A stretch of 64,000 bases of DNA from Halovenus carboxidivorans (GCF_009831575.1 NZ_WUUT01000001.1:705345-769344); one strand, 5' to 3'. Numbered from the stretch's first letter, positions 27,172-35,936 are shown. Numbers and translations: made by a program. The notes: generated by a model from the sequence alone, not told the origin.

Positions 27172-28121
27172 TGACGACTTTCAGTTTCTTCGGGGGGAAG
27201 GGTGGGGTCGGCAAGACGACGGTCTCCTCGGCGTTCGGGCTGAACTGTGCCCGGGCGGGGCTGGAGACGCTTGTCGTCTCGACCGATCCGGCCCACAGCA
27301 CCTCCGACGTGTTCGACCAGCAGTTCGGGGACGAACCGACCCCCGTGTCGGGATACGACAACCTCCACGCCATGGAGATCGATCCGGAGGAGGTCGTCGA
27401 CGAACACCTGTCGGATCTCCGGCGACAGTTGGGCCAACAGCTCAGCCCCGCGATGGTCAACGAGGTGTCGATGCAACTCGAGATGGCCCACCAGACGCCG
27501 GGCGCGTACGAGGCGGCGCTGTTCGACCGCTTCGTCGAGGTGATGCGCACCGCCGAGGAATACGACCGCGTCGTCTTCGACACCTCGCCAACCGGCGGGA
27601 CGCTTCGACTGCTCGCGCTGCCGGAGTATCTCCAGCAGTGGATCGAACGCCTGTTGCACAAGCGCGAGAAGAGCATCGAGTACTACGAACGCGCGGCAAT
27701 CGGCGAGCAACAGGCCCGAAAGATGATGGAGGGGGACCCGATCATCGCCCGGTTACAGGAGCGCAAGGAAACTTTCGAGTTCGCCGGCGAGACCCTGCGC
27801 GACGACGCCCGCTTCACCTTCGTCCTCAACCCCGACGACCTCTCGATCCGGGAGACGCGGCGGGCGCTTGCCGACATCCAGGAGGCCGATCTGTCCGTCG
27901 CCGGTCTCGTCGTCAACAGGCTCACTCCGGAACCCGATCCGGACGAGCAGGGCCGCGGCGCTACCTACCTCCGTGACCGGGTCGAGACCGAACAGGAGCG
28001 ACTCGCCGAGATCCGTGAAACGCTCGATCCGCCGGTCGTCGCCGAAATCGAAACCCGGGTGCGGGAGGTCAAAGGCTCGCTGCTCGAGGACGTGGCCGAG
28101 GAGATCGAACTCGACCCCTGA
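27171..28121 (+). CDS. ArsA/Get3-family ATPase
   Basis: 316 residues, a single ATPase domain. The deviant Walker A is GGKGGVGKTT (residues 8-17); STDPAHSTSDVF is the switch I region with the family DPAH signature; FDTSPTGGTLRLL is switch II; and VVNRL is the nucleotide-contact motif. Family members drive arsenite efflux (ArsA) or insertion of tail-anchored membrane proteins (Get3). No arsenite pump or ArsR gene lies nearby, so a Get3-like or other chaperone role is the more cautious reading. It is coupled to the 98-residue protein upstream. Confidence 0.92.
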   Translation: MTTFSFFGGKGGVGKTTVSSAFGLNCARAGLETLVVSTDPAHSTSDVFDQQFGDEPTPVSGYDNLHAMEIDPEEVVDEHLSDLRRQLGQQLSPAMVNEVSMQLEMAHQTPGAYEAALFDRFVEVMRTAEEYDRVVFDTSPTGGTLRLLALPEYLQQWIERLLHKREKSIEYYERAAIGEQQARKMMEGDPIIARLQERKETFEFAGETLRDDARFTFVLNPDDLSIRETRRALADIQEADLSVAGLVVNRLTPEPDPDEQGRGATYLRDRVETEQERLAEIRETLDPPVVAEIETRVREVKGSLLEDVAEEIELDP

Positions 28122-28309
28122 TACCGATCCGAGGCGGCCTCCCCCGCGTTTCCGCTCGCATCTATCGAAGTTTTTATGTCTGATTCGTGTACACATACCA
28201 GTACAGTAGAGTACGTCGGGCAGTCACGGTACGAGAGACGTCGCGTCGGTCACGATGGTGTCCTGGGGGGGCATCAGATATTCATGGGACAAACTGACGG
28301 TGAGCATCC

Positions 28310-28393
28310 ATGATACGGAACGGCCAACTCACGGACGGAGGCATCGCCAGACAGACCAGTGATCGTCGGACACCGGAGGGGGTACGATGGTAA
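28310..28393 (+). CDS. Possible leader peptide overlapping the cstA start
   Basis: A 27-codon open frame (MIRNGQLTDGGIARQTSDRR, then TPEGVRW) starts at 28310 and ends with a TAA at 28391-28393, overlapping the cstA ATG at 28387 in another frame. A TATA-like gtttttatg near 28167 implies an untranslated leader of over 150 nt, in which this frame and a 9-codon one at 28284 lie. Translation is unproven; chance is possible. Confidence 0.25.
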   Translation: MIRNGQLTDGGIARQTSDRRTPEGVRW

Positions 28394-30267
28394 GTGTCCT
28401 CTGGGTCGTCGCGTTCATCGCCGCCACGTTTACCGTCGGCTACTTCGCCTACGGGAAGTACCTGGCGCGCTTCGTCGAACTCGACGAGGAGGCGGAGACG
28501 CCGGCACACAAGTACAACGACGGACAGGAGTACGTCCCCTCGAAGAAGCCGGTGTTGCTGGGCCATCACTACTCCAGCATCGCAGGGGGCGCTCCGATTG
28601 TCGGTCCCATCACGGCGGCGTTCGTGTGGGGCTGGGTCCCGGCGGTGCTGTGGGTCGCGATCGGCAACCCGCTGATGGGTGCCGTCCACGACTTCACGTC
28701 GCTGTCCAGTAGCGTCCGCCACGACGGCAAATCGATCGGGTACATCGTCGGCGAGTACGTCGGCGAGCGGGGGAAGAACATGCTGCTGTGGTTCGCCTTC
28801 CTCCTGATCATCCTCGTCGTGGCGGTGTTCGCGCTGGTGATCGGGCTGGTGTTCGACGCATATCCCGAGACCGCGACCGCCGGCATCGTGTACATCGGGC
28901 TGGCGGTGCTGTTCGGGATCTGGCTCTACCAGCTCGATCTCTCCTTCGTCGCCGGGACGATCATCTTCGTCGGGGGCGTGTTCGCCTCCGTCTGGGTCGG
29001 TCTGGAGTACCCAATCGCCATCTTCGGTGACCACCCGGACAACGTGATCGTCCTCGCGGGATCGGCACCCAGTTTCTTCCCGAAGATTCTCGGGAGCGCG
29101 AACATCGGCGCGTGGCTGATGATCGTCCTCGTGTACGGGGGCGCGGCGAGTGTCCTCCCGGTCTGGGTGCTGCTCCAGCCCCGGGATTATCTCTCGTCGT
29201 ATCTCCTGTACACCGGCGTCGGCGGGGCGCTTCTGGCGATCATCGTCGGCTCGCTGGTTACCGGCATGGACGTGACCGCCGCACAGACGCCCGAGAACGT
29301 CGGCGCGCCCAGTTTCGACATCGCACAGGACGCCTGGTACGGCTTCTTCGGTGGGGGCAGTCCGTTCGCGGACGCCCTGCCGTTGATGCCGCTGTTCCCG
29401 CTTTTGTTCGTCACCATCGCCTGCGGGACGATCAGCGGCTTCCACTCGCTGGTCTCCTCGGGCACGACCGCCAAGCAACTCGACAAGGAGACCGACGCTC
29501 GACTCATCGGCTACGGCGGCATGCTCGGTGAGGGCCTGCTCGCCGCGGTCGCGATCTCGGCGGTCGCGGTCATCGCGATTCCGGCTGACACCGGCGGTAT
29601 CGGGCTGGCGCTGCCGAACTTCGCGCTCGGCGGCGGTGCGATCCTCACCGCGCTCGGGATTCCCTTCGAGGTCGGTGAGGTGTTCATGGCGCTGGTGCTG
29701 TCGGCCTTCCTGCTGACCAGTATGGACACGGCCTGTCGGCTCGGCCGCTACATGGTCGAGGAGGTGGTCGGCACGCCCGAAACCAGCGCACAGGAACTGG
29801 CGGCGAACCGCTACGCCAACACCGGCGTGATCGTCGTTGCGGCGTTCGTACTCGTCGGCTCCGGTCGCTGGGAAGACCTCTGGACGCTGTTCGGGGGTGC
29901 CAACCAGCTGCTCGCCGCGATGGCGCTGTTGACGGTGACTATCTGGATCGCCAACTGGGACGAGAGCAAACAGCTCGTCTCGACCGGCGTCCCGATGCTG
30001 ATCATGTCCGCGGTGACGATCACGGCACTGCTGTGGGTATCGATGTACCAGGTCCTCGGGGGACGGTTACTCGGAATCACCGCAGAAGCGGAGACCTCGG
30101 TGATCGCAATCGGCTCCGCGATCGCACAGATCATCATCGCGCTGTTGATGGTCTTCATCGCCATCTCGTTGCTGTGGTTCGGCTACGGCAACATGCGCGA
30201 GATCGGCCGCCTCGGCGACGAACCTGCGGTTGCCGACGGGGGCGAACCGCAGTCTGACGACGACTGA
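28387..30267 (+). CDS. cstA: CstA-family peptide/pyruvate transporter (carbon starvation protein)
   Basis: 626 residues with about 14-16 hydrophobic helices. Family landmarks are the N-terminal YGKYLARF, HHYSSIAGGAPIVGPITAA, NPLMGAVHDFTSL, the FHSLVSSGTTAKQL segment and LTSMDTACRLGRYMVEE near residue 450. In bacteria CstA and relatives import peptides or pyruvate under carbon limitation. The C-terminal tail is acidic. The long leader with small open frames suggests post-transcriptional control. No two-component sensor is adjacent. Confidence 0.93.
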   Translation: MVSVLWVVAFIAATFTVGYFAYGKYLARFVELDEEAETPAHKYNDGQEYVPSKKPVLLGHHYSSIAGGAPIVGPITAAFVWGWVPAVLWVAIGNPLMGAVHDFTSLSSSVRHDGKSIGYIVGEYVGERGKNMLLWFAFLLIILVVAVFALVIGLVFDAYPETATAGIVYIGLAVLFGIWLYQLDLSFVAGTIIFVGGVFASVWVGLEYPIAIFGDHPDNVIVLAGSAPSFFPKILGSANIGAWLMIVLVYGGAASVLPVWVLLQPRDYLSSYLLYTGVGGALLAIIVGSLVTGMDVTAAQTPENVGAPSFDIAQDAWYGFFGGGSPFADALPLMPLFPLLFVTIACGTISGFHSLVSSGTTAKQLDKETDARLIGYGGMLGEGLLAAVAISAVAVIAIPADTGGIGLALPNFALGGGAILTALGIPFEVGEVFMALVLSAFLLTSMDTACRLGRYMVEEVVGTPETSAQELAANRYANTGVIVVAAFVLVGSGRWEDLWTLFGGANQLLAAMALLTVTIWIANWDESKQLVSTGVPMLIMSAVTITALLWVSMYQVLGGRLLGITAEAETSVIAIGSAIAQIIIALLMVFIAISLLWFGYGNMREIGRLGDEPAVADGGEPQSDDD

Positions 30268-30293
30268 TCCCGGTCGTCCGCCCGCACCGATTT

Positions 30294-30899
30294 TTATAGC
30301 TGAAACCGCCTGGCGATCAGCCGCAGGAGGCCGGGCTCGTCGCGCTCGATATCGTCCCACGTCGTGAACGCTTCTTTGACATCCGCGGCGTCGTTGGCGA
30401 CCAGTTCCCGCTGCTCCGGGGCGACGACGACGAGGTTGACCTCGTAGTGGCCGTTGTAGCCGTACTTCAGAAGCGTCCGCTCGTCGAGCCCGCTCACCCG
30501 CGACCGGACCGCGTCCGGAATCTCCGAGGTGACCGTCACGAAGGTGAACTCGCTGCTGTAGTGCTCCTCGTCGGGATCGATACGCTCGTCGGCGAGGTCG
30601 TGGCCGAGTTCGACGAGTCTGTCGAGGTCGTCTTCGGTCACTCGCTCGCGGCGGCGCGCGAACAGGTACTCGTAGGACCAGTGATTCCCGATCTCGATCG
30701 ACGGGTGCAGGAAGTGTTTCTTGTTCTCGATCACCATCTCCCCGTAGAGGGTGAACCGCTCGCCGTCGACCCGGTAATCCCGTTCGAGGTCGTAGTGGTA
30801 GGCGAGCCGTCCGCCGACCTGCTCGAAGTACTCGTCGTCCCAGGTCGGGATCGATTCCTCCCCGTCTTCCGGCGTCGTGCCTGATTCGACGTTACTCAT
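30294..30899 (-). CDS. Haloarchaeal protein of unknown function
   Basis: 201 residues, acidic, no membrane segment. The middle part (ERFTLYGEMVIENKKHFLHP) reads as alternating strands, followed by a helical stretch with a conserved-looking HYSSEFTFVTVTSEIP and YGYNGHYEVNLVVVAPEQ. I recognise no family or catalytic motif. It is a single gene convergent with cstA. Confidence 0.7.
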   Translation of the reverse strand: MSNVESGTTPEDGEESIPTWDDEYFEQVGGRLAYHYDLERDYRVDGERFTLYGEMVIENKKHFLHPSIEIGNHWSYEYLFARRRERVTEDDLDRLVELGHDLADERIDPDEEHYSSEFTFVTVTSEIPDAVRSRVSGLDERTLLKYGYNGHYEVNLVVVAPEQRELVANDAADVKEAFTTWDDIERDEPGLLRLIARRFQL

Positions 30900-31020
30900 A
30901 GATCCCCGCTGTTATCTCGTTGCACGGTAGCTGTCACATAAACTCTTCCGGCGATGGCGTCTCGGGTCGTCTCCCACCGGACAAGCTTTAATTGTGCGCC
31001 TCACGAACTGTACGGACACA

Positions 31021-31251
31021 ATGGGGGGCAAAAAGTCCGAAGCGTGCGGCCGATGCAGTGTGTCCACGGCCGTCGACGTGACACAGTCCGACGACGAGGA
31101 AGGGGCGGAACATCCCTTCGCGGGTGACCGGATCGAAATCGAGGAGTCCAAGATGCGATCAGTCGTGCGACACGAAGTGTTCATGGGACGGATCAAAGAC
31201 CGACTCGACCGGTTCGCGGCCCGCGTGATCTTCGGCAAATCCGGCGAGTGA
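31021..31251 (+). CDS. Small haloarchaeal protein with one CxxC, unknown function
   Basis: 76 residues from ATG 31021. A CGRC pair sits at residues 9-12 after a basic start (MGGKKSEA), then an acidic stretch and a C-terminal helix rich in Arg (MGRIKDRLDRFAARVIFGK). A single CxxC could bind metal only as a dimer, or serve redox chemistry. Function unknown. Confidence 0.65.
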   Translation: MGGKKSEACGRCSVSTAVDVTQSDDEEGAEHPFAGDRIEIEESKMRSVVRHEVFMGRIKDRLDRFAARVIFGKSGE

Positions 31252-31300
31252 TCACCACGTACATCGCGGGATACAATACTCTTCGTCGACTCGCTCCGGT

Positions 31301-31813
31301 ATGCGCGTCGCAGTCGGTAGTCTGAACCCAGTCAAGGAGGCAGCAACAGCACGGGCGCTCGGTGACCGACCGGCCGACGTTCTCCCGGTCGATGTCGATT
31401 CCGGTGTTTCCGAGCAGCCACGGGGTCGCAGCGAGACGATCACCGGCGCGGAGAACCGGGCGTCGGCGGCGCTCGCCGAGACCGATTGTACCTACGGCGT
31501 CGGCATCGAGGGCGGCGTTGCCGACGTCGACGGTGCGGAGGGGCTCTGGCTGATTATGTGGGCGGCGGTCACCGACGGCCGGGGGTGGGGTCGCGGCGGC
31601 GGCCCGACGCTCAGGCTCCCGGCAGACATCGCAGAGCGGGTGCGGGCGGGCGAGGAACTCGGCCCCGTCATGGACGATCATCTCGACGCCGAGGGTATCG
31701 CGACCGACCAGGGCGCGGCCGGCGTGCTCACGGACGGATCGATCGACCGAACGTCCGCGCTCGCACACGGCGTCAGTGCCGCCTTCGGTCCGTTTCTCGC
31801 GGACGTGTACTGA
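31301..31813 (+). CDS. Inosine/xanthosine triphosphatase (DUF84 / YjjX family)
   Basis: 170 residues. MRVAVGSLNPVKEAATARAL matches the ITPase/Maf-like fold start, and GAENRASAAL, YGVGIEGGV and the GGGPTLRLP region are typical of the NTPase family that removes non-canonical purine triphosphates (ITP, XTP) to protect nucleic acids. The C-terminal DQGAAGVLTDGSIDRTSAL is also conserved. It is followed by the GGT gene 77 bp downstream. Confidence 0.88.
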   Translation: MRVAVGSLNPVKEAATARALGDRPADVLPVDVDSGVSEQPRGRSETITGAENRASAALAETDCTYGVGIEGGVADVDGAEGLWLIMWAAVTDGRGWGRGGGPTLRLPADIAERVRAGEELGPVMDDHLDAEGIATDQGAAGVLTDGSIDRTSALAHGVSAAFGPFLADVY

Positions 31814-31889
31814 CCGGGAACAGTCCGAGCGAGCGACCTGTAAGCGGAGTCGGACAAAACGGTTTGAACGACGACGCCGAACGGGGGGT

Positions 31890-33530
31890 ATGGAACCCGA
31901 TCTTGATCGGTACGGATCGCGCCGGTCGACAGTGTACGCACCGAACGGTGTCGTCGCAACGAGCCAACCGCTCGCCGCGGAGGCGGGCGTCGAGATTCTC
32001 CGCGAGGGCGGCAACGCTTTCGACGCTGCCGTCGCGACCGCGGCGGCGCTGAACGTCGTCGAACCGACGAGTACCGGCCTCGGCGGCGATGTCTTCGCCT
32101 GCTACCGGACCGCCGACGGCGAGGTCGGCGGGATGCGCGCCTGCGGCCACGCACCCGAGGGGGCGACCCGTGAGAAGGTACGGGAGGCGGTCGACGAGGG
32201 CGAGGAGACGATCTACGGGGCCGACCGGACGCGCGAGGGGGTCACGATGCCCGACCAGGGGCCACACACCGTGACCGTCCCCGGCACTGCCCGCGGGTGG
32301 GAGGCGACCGTCCAGAAACACGGTCGCTTCGGGCTGAGTGACGTGCTCCAGCCAGCCATCGAGTACGCTATCGAGGGCTATCCGGTGACGGAAGTGGTCT
32401 CCGCGCAGTGGCAGCACGGCGAGGAACTGTTCACCGACGAGCACGCCCGCGAGGCGTATCTCTTCGACGGCGAAGCGCCGGATCCCGGCCAGTACGTCAG
32501 TCTGCCGCGCCTGGGTGAGTCGATGCAGCGTATCGCCGAGGAGGGCGCGGATGTCGTCTACGAGGGCGAGATTGGCGAGGCTATCGCCGAGGAGATCCAG
32601 TCCAAGGGCGGCTTCATGACGACCGACGACCTCGCGGACTTCGAGGTCGAGTGGCTCGATCCCGTCTCGACGACCTACAACGGCGTCGAGGTGTTCGAGT
32701 TGGGCGCGAACAACCAGGGTCAGATCGCGCTGGAGGCGCTGAACATCGCCGAGGAGATCGGCGCTGGCGAGCATCCGTACGAGTCGCCCGAACGAGTCCA
32801 CGCATTCGTCGAAGCGATGAAATTGGCCTTCACCGACGGCCACCACTACATCACCGACCCCGAGTTCGAGGACGTGCCGAAACTCCACTCGAAGGCGTAC
32901 GCACGCCAGCGTGCGACGGAGTACTCCCCCGACGACGTGCTGACGGATGTCGAGGTCGGCCCACCGGATTCCAGTGGCGAGGACGCTGATACGGTGCTGT
33001 TGACCGTCGCTGACGACGAGGGCAACGTCGTCTCGTACATCAACTCCCGATTCGCCGGCTTCGGCAGCGGCGTCGTCGCTGGTGAGACGGGTATCGCGCT
33101 CCAGAACCGGGGGGCTTCCTTCTCCCTGTCGGGGGACGTGCCGAACAGCCTCGAACCCGGAAAGCGCCCGTTCCACACCCTGATTCCGGGACTCGCCCGC
33201 TTCGGTGAGGACGACTGGATGTCCTTCGGCGTGATGGGCGGGTACATGCAGCCACAGGGCCACGTCCAGACGCTCGCGAACATGATCGACTACGAGATGC
33301 CGCTGCAGGCCGCGCTCGACGCCCCGCGCTGGCGGTACCGGGCCGACGGATCGGTCGCTCTCGAAGAGCGGATGGCCGACGGCATCGCCTCGAAACTCGC
33401 TCGGAAGGGCCACGACGTGCGGATTCTGCCCCCGCTACAGTTCGGTGGGGCCGAGGCGACCCGCAAGGACGGCGACGTGCTCTCGGGCGCGACCGAGCCA
33501 CGGAAAGACGGCCAGGTCGCGGGATTCTAA
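31890..33530 (+). CDS. Gamma-glutamyltransferase family Ntn-hydrolase
   Basis: 546 residues from ATG 31890. The N-terminal subunit region contains VVATSQPLAAEAGVEILREG and the LGGDVFACYR segment; the autocatalytic site is likely Thr368 (ADTVLLTVAD), which would become the N-terminal nucleophile after cleavage. FGSGVVAGETGIALQNRG and HTLIPG follow, as in the family. No Sec or Tat signal is seen, so it acts in the cytoplasm. Haloarchaea use gamma-glutamylcysteine, a plausible substrate, but the specificity is not visible. Several haloarchaeal paralogues exist. Confidence 0.9.
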   Translation: MEPDLDRYGSRRSTVYAPNGVVATSQPLAAEAGVEILREGGNAFDAAVATAAALNVVEPTSTGLGGDVFACYRTADGEVGGMRACGHAPEGATREKVREAVDEGEETIYGADRTREGVTMPDQGPHTVTVPGTARGWEATVQKHGRFGLSDVLQPAIEYAIEGYPVTEVVSAQWQHGEELFTDEHAREAYLFDGEAPDPGQYVSLPRLGESMQRIAEEGADVVYEGEIGEAIAEEIQSKGGFMTTDDLADFEVEWLDPVSTTYNGVEVFELGANNQGQIALEALNIAEEIGAGEHPYESPERVHAFVEAMKLAFTDGHHYITDPEFEDVPKLHSKAYARQRATEYSPDDVLTDVEVGPPDSSGEDADTVLLTVADDEGNVVSYINSRFAGFGSGVVAGETGIALQNRGASFSLSGDVPNSLEPGKRPFHTLIPGLARFGEDDWMSFGVMGGYMQPQGHVQTLANMIDYEMPLQAALDAPRWRYRADGSVALEERMADGIASKLARKGHDVRILPPLQFGGAEATRKDGDVLSGATEPRKDGQVAGF

Positions 33531-33607
33531 ACATCTAGAGCCGGCCCGATTTCAGATTTTGGATATCAGCCCTGCCGCTCATATAGCTACGTATCCTACG
33601 CCTATTC

Positions 33608-33766
33608 ATGTCATTCAGCCCCCAGTCGGAGTCGCGATCTATCTACGAGTGGCTGTGCTGTCCCGAGTGCGGTTCCCGCGACGTGGTTCGCGGTCCCCGA
33701 TTCGACGACGGCTCTGTCGAACTCCGGTGTGACGAGTGTGAACTGACCGCCCGCGTCGGCCTCTGA
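33608..33766 (+). CDS. Small zinc-ribbon protein, 52 residues
   Basis: A short frame from ATG 33608: MSFSPQSESRSIYEWLCCPE and onward. Two knuckles, CPECGS and CDECEL, are separated by a 20-residue beta hairpin, forming one zinc ribbon. It belongs to the many haloarchaeal zinc proteins under 70 residues. Role unknown. It lies between the GGT and GuaA-glutaminase genes on the same strand. Confidence 0.75.
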   Translation: MSFSPQSESRSIYEWLCCPECGSRDVVRGPRFDDGSVELRCDECELTARVGL

Positions 33767-33847
33767 AGACGTGACTCTCCTCTCTCATCACGTCCGCGCG
33801 ACCACAGAGCGCGGGACATATATGAGCCACCCTGCTACAGTGGGTCA

Positions 33848-34396
33848 ATGACGCGTATCGACGTGATCGACAATCACGGCCAGTTCACCCATCTCGAACA
33901 GCGTGCGCTCCGGGACATGGGCGTCGACGTCGAGATGATCGACAACGAGACCCCGCCCGAGGAGATCGACGCCGACGGAATCGTCCTCTCCGGTGGCCCC
34001 GACATCGACCGGATCGGCAACTGCCCGGAGTATCTGGGCCTCGACATTCCGGTCTTCGGGATCTGTCTCGGGATGCAGATCATGGCCGACGAACTCGGTG
34101 GGACCGTTGGCTCCGGCGAGTACGGCGGCTACGCCGACGTGACCGTCGACATTACCGACGACGACGACCCGCTCGTCGGGTCGCTCGCTCCCGACACCCG
34201 CGTGTGGGCCAGCCACGCCGACGAGGTGAAGACCGTCCCCGACGGGTTCGAGCGGACCGCGCGGAGTGACATCTGCGGCGTCGAGGCGATGAGCGACACC
34301 GACCGCGACCTCTACGGCGTCCAGTGGCACCCCGAAGTCGCCCACACCGAAGAGGGCGAAGCCGTCTTCGAGAACTTCCTCGAGATCTGCGAGTAA
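33848..34396 (+). CDS. guaAA: GMP synthase glutamine amidotransferase subunit
   Basis: 182 residues, the separate glutaminase subunit found in archaea; the ATP pyrophosphatase subunit is encoded elsewhere. It hydrolyses glutamine and passes ammonia for the conversion of XMP to GMP. The catalytic triad is visible: Cys73 in FGICLGMQ, His161 and Glu163 in VQWHPEV. MTRIDVIDNHGQFTHLEQR is a typical start. It is probably a single gene or an operon with the next gene (44 bp apart). Confidence 0.95.
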   Translation: MTRIDVIDNHGQFTHLEQRALRDMGVDVEMIDNETPPEEIDADGIVLSGGPDIDRIGNCPEYLGLDIPVFGICLGMQIMADELGGTVGSGEYGGYADVTVDITDDDDPLVGSLAPDTRVWASHADEVKTVPDGFERTARSDICGVEAMSDTDRDLYGVQWHPEVAHTEEGEAVFENFLEICE

Positions 34397-34440
34397 CGCC
34401 TTCCCGTAGTTCTATTTTCCCCGAGTCGTTCGGTATCCCT

Positions 34441-35139
34441 ATGTCCGTATTCGAGCGCGGAGACTCGGACGGCGCGCGCGTCACAGTCGAGTACGACGGC
34501 GGACTCAGTTGGATCGCCCACCCGGAGGAGACGGGCCAACGGAGCAGTCACGCGATCAGCACGGCCGACGGTGTCTGGCTGCTCGACCCGCTCGATGCGC
34601 CCAACGTCGAGGAGCGGATCGCGCCGCTCGGTGACGTGGCGGGCGTGGCGGTGCTGTCGTGCTGGCACGCCCGCGACGCCGGCCTGTTCGCTCGCCGTCA
34701 CGACGTGCCCGTCTACCTCCCCGAGTGGATGGGCCGCGTCGAATCGCTGGTCGACGTACCGGTCCGGCGGTACACGTTTTCGCCGGCGTCGGAGTTCCGG
34801 GTGCTTCCGTGCCGTCCGTTCCCGAACTGGGAGGAGGTCTTCTGGTATCACACCCCCAGCGGGACGCTGGTCGTCCCCGAGTCGCTCGGAACTGTCGACG
34901 CGTTCCGTGTCGGTGACGAACGCCTCGGTCTGGAACTGCTCCGACGGCTCCAGCCACCCACCGAGCTTGCAGGTCTGGATCCTGAACGGATCCTCGTCGG
35001 CCACGGTCCCGGGATCACCACACATCCCGGCAGCGCACTCCGGGAGGCGCTCGACGGGGCGCGGTGGTCGTTTCCGGCCGCCCTCGTCGAGAACGGCACC
35101 GAGAGCGTCCGCTCGATTCTCGCCGCGATGCGCTCCTGA
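34441..35139 (+). CDS. Metallo-beta-lactamase-fold-like haloarchaeal protein
   Basis: 232 residues from ATG 34441. The arrangement GLSWIAHPEETGQRSSHAIS, TADGVWLLDPLD, VAVLSCWHARDAGLFAR, then GTLVVPESLGTVDAF and ILVGHGPGI looks like a metallo-beta-lactamase fold. The classic HxHxDH metal motif is reduced to CWHARDAG, so metal binding and activity are uncertain. It follows the GuaA glutaminase gene closely but has no evident link to purine synthesis. Confidence 0.7.
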   Translation: MSVFERGDSDGARVTVEYDGGLSWIAHPEETGQRSSHAISTADGVWLLDPLDAPNVEERIAPLGDVAGVAVLSCWHARDAGLFARRHDVPVYLPEWMGRVESLVDVPVRRYTFSPASEFRVLPCRPFPNWEEVFWYHTPSGTLVVPESLGTVDAFRVGDERLGLELLRRLQPPTELAGLDPERILVGHGPGITTHPGSALREALDGARWSFPAALVENGTESVRSILAAMRS

Positions 35140-35144
35140 TCGGG

Positions 35145-35579
35145 TTACTCGGACTGCCGGACGATCAACACGTCGTACGCCGAATCCGCGGTCACCGTCG
35201 AGGCGACACTGGAGACGTTCGAGACGATGCGTCCGGCGTTCTCGCTTCCGAGGACGACCAGTCGGGCGTCACGATCCTTGGCGAACTCCCGGATCTTGCT
35301 GGCGATCTGGCCGGGTTGGGCGTACCGGCCCGTGACCACGTACTCGAAGGTCGCGTCCGGATCGATCTCCCGTATCTCTTCGCGTAGCCGACGTACGACC
35401 TCTTCCGGGTCGAAAGACTCGCCCTCGCCCAACCACCCGCGCTCGCGTGCGTAGCGGTCGTTTCCGTTCGGGATCACCGTGACGGCGATGACCGTCTCCG
35501 TACGGTCTGTAAACTCGTCGGCGCGGCGCAGCGCGGCCCGTGACCGTGGGCTGCTGTCGTAGGGAACGACGACTGTCAC
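35145..35579 (-). CDS. Universal stress protein (UspA family)
   Basis: 144 residues, starting with GTG at 35579. MTVVVPYDSSPRSRAALRRA and the C-terminal LVVLGSENAGRIVSNVSSVA match the Usp fold with an ATP-binding-type G-x2-G-x9-G(S/T)-like loop, although the loop is irregular here. UspA-type proteins are numerous in haloarchaea and have diverse stress roles. It is a single gene, convergent with the previous one; the tRNA-Ser repeats begin 45 bp upstream of it. Confidence 0.88.
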   Translation of the reverse strand: MTVVVPYDSSPRSRAALRRADEFTDRTETVIAVTVIPNGNDRYARERGWLGEGESFDPEEVVRRLREEIREIDPDATFEYVVTGRYAQPGQIASKIREFAKDRDARLVVLGSENAGRIVSNVSSVASTVTADSAYDVLIVRQSE

Positions 35580-35623
35580 ACGACAGCGTAGCGTGTGCTG
35601 TCATGTAGCTCGTTCGGTGAGAC

Positions 35624-35873
35624 GCGCCGAGGGGGAGATCTGAACTACGCCGAGACGGTTTTCTCGCGGCGCTCGAAACTGCGACTTCCCTCGTTCAAAT
35701 TCCTTGGCTGTCGCTCACACCTCACTGCGTTCGAGGAAAAGCGCCGAGGAGGAGATTTGAACTACGCCGAGACGTGCTCGTTCCTGTGCGCGTCTCGTCT
35801 CATTCAAATCTCCGCGTTTGTCGTTTACCTCTCACTGCGTTCGAGGAAAAGCGCCGAGGAGGAGATTTGAACT
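35624..35873. repeat. Tandem copies of the tRNA-Ser 3' end
   Basis: The sequence of the tRNA 3' half (gcgccgaggaggagatttga plus act on the plus strand) occurs three times: 35624-35646 (with two changes), 35741-35763, and 35851-35873 within the real tRNA gene. The last two are part of a perfect 43-bp repeat (35721-35763 and 35831-35873), 110 bp apart. Copies one and two also share the continuation acgccgagacg. In unit two, ggagatttgaa (35751) is matched inversely by ttcaaatctcc (up to 35813) and cgagacg (35768-35774) by cgtctcg (35791-35797), giving a long imperfect hairpin. No protein gene lies in 35580-35851. Confidence 0.85.
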
Positions 35874-35936
35874 CCTGAGTCCTTACGGAGACCTGCTCTC
35901 GAAGCAGGCGCCTTGGCCAGGCTAGGCTACCTCGGC
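35852..35936 (-). tRNA. tRNA-Ser, anticodon CGA
   Basis: 85 nt, no encoded CCA. The acceptor stem GCCGAGG pairs with CCTCGGC, discriminator G. The anticodon stem-loop is CCTGC-TTCGAGA-GCAGG, giving anticodon CGA (reads UCG). A long variable arm makes it a type II tRNA, as expected for serine. The T arm is GAG-type with TTCAAAT in the loop. Its 3' half is duplicated in the downstream repeats. Confidence 0.95.

Noticed and set aside
27171-28121. Arsenite resistance operon around the ArsA-like gene
   Set aside because: No arsenite pump, ArsR or ArsD gene is nearby; only the family-level ATPase call can be supported.
35624-35873. CRISPR-like array
   Set aside because: Only three units, of unequal length, with the repeats being parts of a tRNA gene and no cas genes nearby.
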